NCBI RefSeq assembly: GCF_001905095.1
Contig: NZ_LWLS01000046.1
Coordinates: 1 to 64,000, forward strand
Reading direction: 5' to 3'
DNA: 64,000 nucleotides
Source: Micromonospora sp. CB01531
GTDB taxonomy: Bacteria; Actinomycetota; Actinomycetes; Mycobacteriales; Micromonosporaceae
The translations under genes were made by a program, and so were the position numbers. Below the pieces are notes generated by a model that saw only the letters and a program-made list of their open reading frames with translations, did not search any database and had not been told where the DNA came from. Shown here piece after piece: positions 63,272-64,000 of the stretch (position 1 is its first letter; every line of letters starts with the position of its first letter).

Positions 63272-64000
63272 TCAGCGCATCAGGCGGAACACCAGGAGGT
63301 AGACGCAGAACAGCGACGGGGAGAACAGCGCACAGATCACGAAGCCGAGCGGGACGTACCGCGACGGTGGGGGGTCGGAGCTGACCGGCGGCCGACCCCA
63401 GCGGGCGAGCACCAGCTGCCCGGAGAGGAACGACAGCAGCGGCACGCCCGCGCACGAGGCGGCGGCCACCAGATCGAGCCCGGTGGCCGGGATCTGCGAG
63501 CCCACCAGCGCGACCAGCATCAGCACCGAGCCGGCCAGCGCGCACGCCGCGTAGACCGCGACGGCCCGGGCCGGCGGCGACCAGGTCGGCAGCAGCGCGG
63601 GCCGGTGGGCGATCGCCTCGGCCTGCTGCCCGTACCGGTCGGCCTCGTCGACCAGTTGCCGGGCTGCGGCCAGCTCCGCCGCCGGGTCCGCCTCCGCGCA
63701 TGGGGCGGACACGGCGCTTTCCGGATACGCCCCGACGCCCGGCCGCCCCGGCGCGGCGGCTGCGCCGCCGGTCGACCCCGCCCCGGTTCCGGGCGTAGGT
63801 CCGGGTCCCCCCGCCAGGCTCGGTGCGCCCGCCGGCGGCGGTACGGCCCCCGGCCCCGTGCCGGACCCGGGTCCGGCCAGACTCGACACACCGGTCGGCG
63901 TCGACCAGGCCGGTGCCGATCCAACCGGGATCGCCGGTCCGCCCTGGGACGGAACCCGGTCCGCCGGGTCCGCCGGCGACGAAGCCGGCAGTCCGGCGGC
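63272..64000 (-). CDS. Pro/Gly-rich multispanning membrane protein (5' end outside window)
   Basis: The frame is open to the right edge, so the start lies beyond 64000; 242 codons are visible. The N-terminal part seen is Pro/Gly/Ala/Ser-rich and probably disordered (PSQGGPAIPVGSAP...). A short helix (LAAARQLVDEADRYGQQAEA) is followed by four hydrophobic segments (AVAVYAACALAGSVLMLVALV; LDLVAAASCAGVPLLSFL; YVPLGFVICALF; SLFCVYLLVFRLM). No family recognised. Confidence 0.75.
   Translation of the reverse strand, partial: AAGLPASSPADPADRVPSQGGPAIPVGSAPAWSTPTGVSSLAGPGSGTGPGAVPPPAGAPSLAGGPGPTPGTGAGSTGGAAAAPGRPGVGAYPESAVSAPCAEADPAAELAAARQLVDEADRYGQQAEAIAHRPALLPTWSPPARAVAVYAACALAGSVLMLVALVGSQIPATGLDLVAAASCAGVPLLSFLSGQLVLARWGRPPVSSDPPPSRYVPLGFVICALFSPSLFCVYLLVFRLMR

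Overview
The window is very GC-rich actinobacterial chromosome, most likely from the Micromonosporaceae (Micromonospora or a close relative). The evidence is gene content: a mycothiol-dependent isomerase, Tat-exported Rieske protein, XRE regulator of the DUF5753 type, CoaE-GrpB fusion, an ANTAR response regulator next to a liv operon, and a DUF6244-like protein. At least a dozen genes start 6-8 nt after a TANNNT -10 box and so look leaderless. No prophage, insertion sequence or CRISPR array is visible; this is mostly core chromosome.

Layout. 1-760: no gene, several inverted repeats. 761-9369: uvrC, a Rieske lipoprotein, uvrA, rsgA, a mycothiol-dependent isomerase and an MBL hydrolase. 9433-18255: DedA protein, methyltransferase, cold-shock protein, an M15-like protein, a MarR-CocE operon facing an MMPL exporter, and a DedA-PAP2-like protein. 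18387-26035: typA, a methyltransferase, serine hydrolase and phosphatase, a probable murein-peptide recycling pair (dipeptide epimerase plus NlpC/P60), and a TerC-family gene behind a candidate yybP-ykoY manganese riboswitch. 26541-40098: monooxygenase, XRE regulator, uvrB, an internally duplicated proline-rich membrane protein, coaE-grpB, rpsA, a methyltransferase, two small DUF proteins and polA. 40193-48055: a nine-gene minus-strand array, livK-H-M-G-F followed by a polar amino-acid ABC transporter, with an internal terminator after livK. 48198-55517: a lipoprotein, ANTAR regulator, an odd tRNA(CAA), a frameshifted LAGLIDADG gene, a Cys/Met PLP enzyme facing an Lrp regulator, a luciferase-like oxidoreductase, and an aromatic amino-acid decarboxylase gene with an in-frame amber codon. 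55710-64000: TauE/SafE, Rrf2, tesB, pyk, YCII protein, lipase, small hypotheticals and a membrane protein running off the window.

All three nucleotide-excision subunits (uvrA, uvrB, uvrC) lie within about 30 kb, with polA nearby. Their starts look leaderless (uvrC, uvrB) or Shine-Dalgarno led (uvrA); no SOS box is visible.

The most unusual signal is a set of five short hairpin-bearing elements at four loci (7930, 41039, 58310-58422, 63075). Each begins with RTGAGC, encodes a 17-27 residue peptide, and ends so that its TGA overlaps the RTG start of the next gene in an RTGA junction. Twice the element sits between two genes that would otherwise overlap directly (permease/ATPase and pyk/tesB) and is flanked by a 10-nt direct repeat RTGAGCGAGC. 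This looks like a repeat family that enters start codons while keeping translational coupling.
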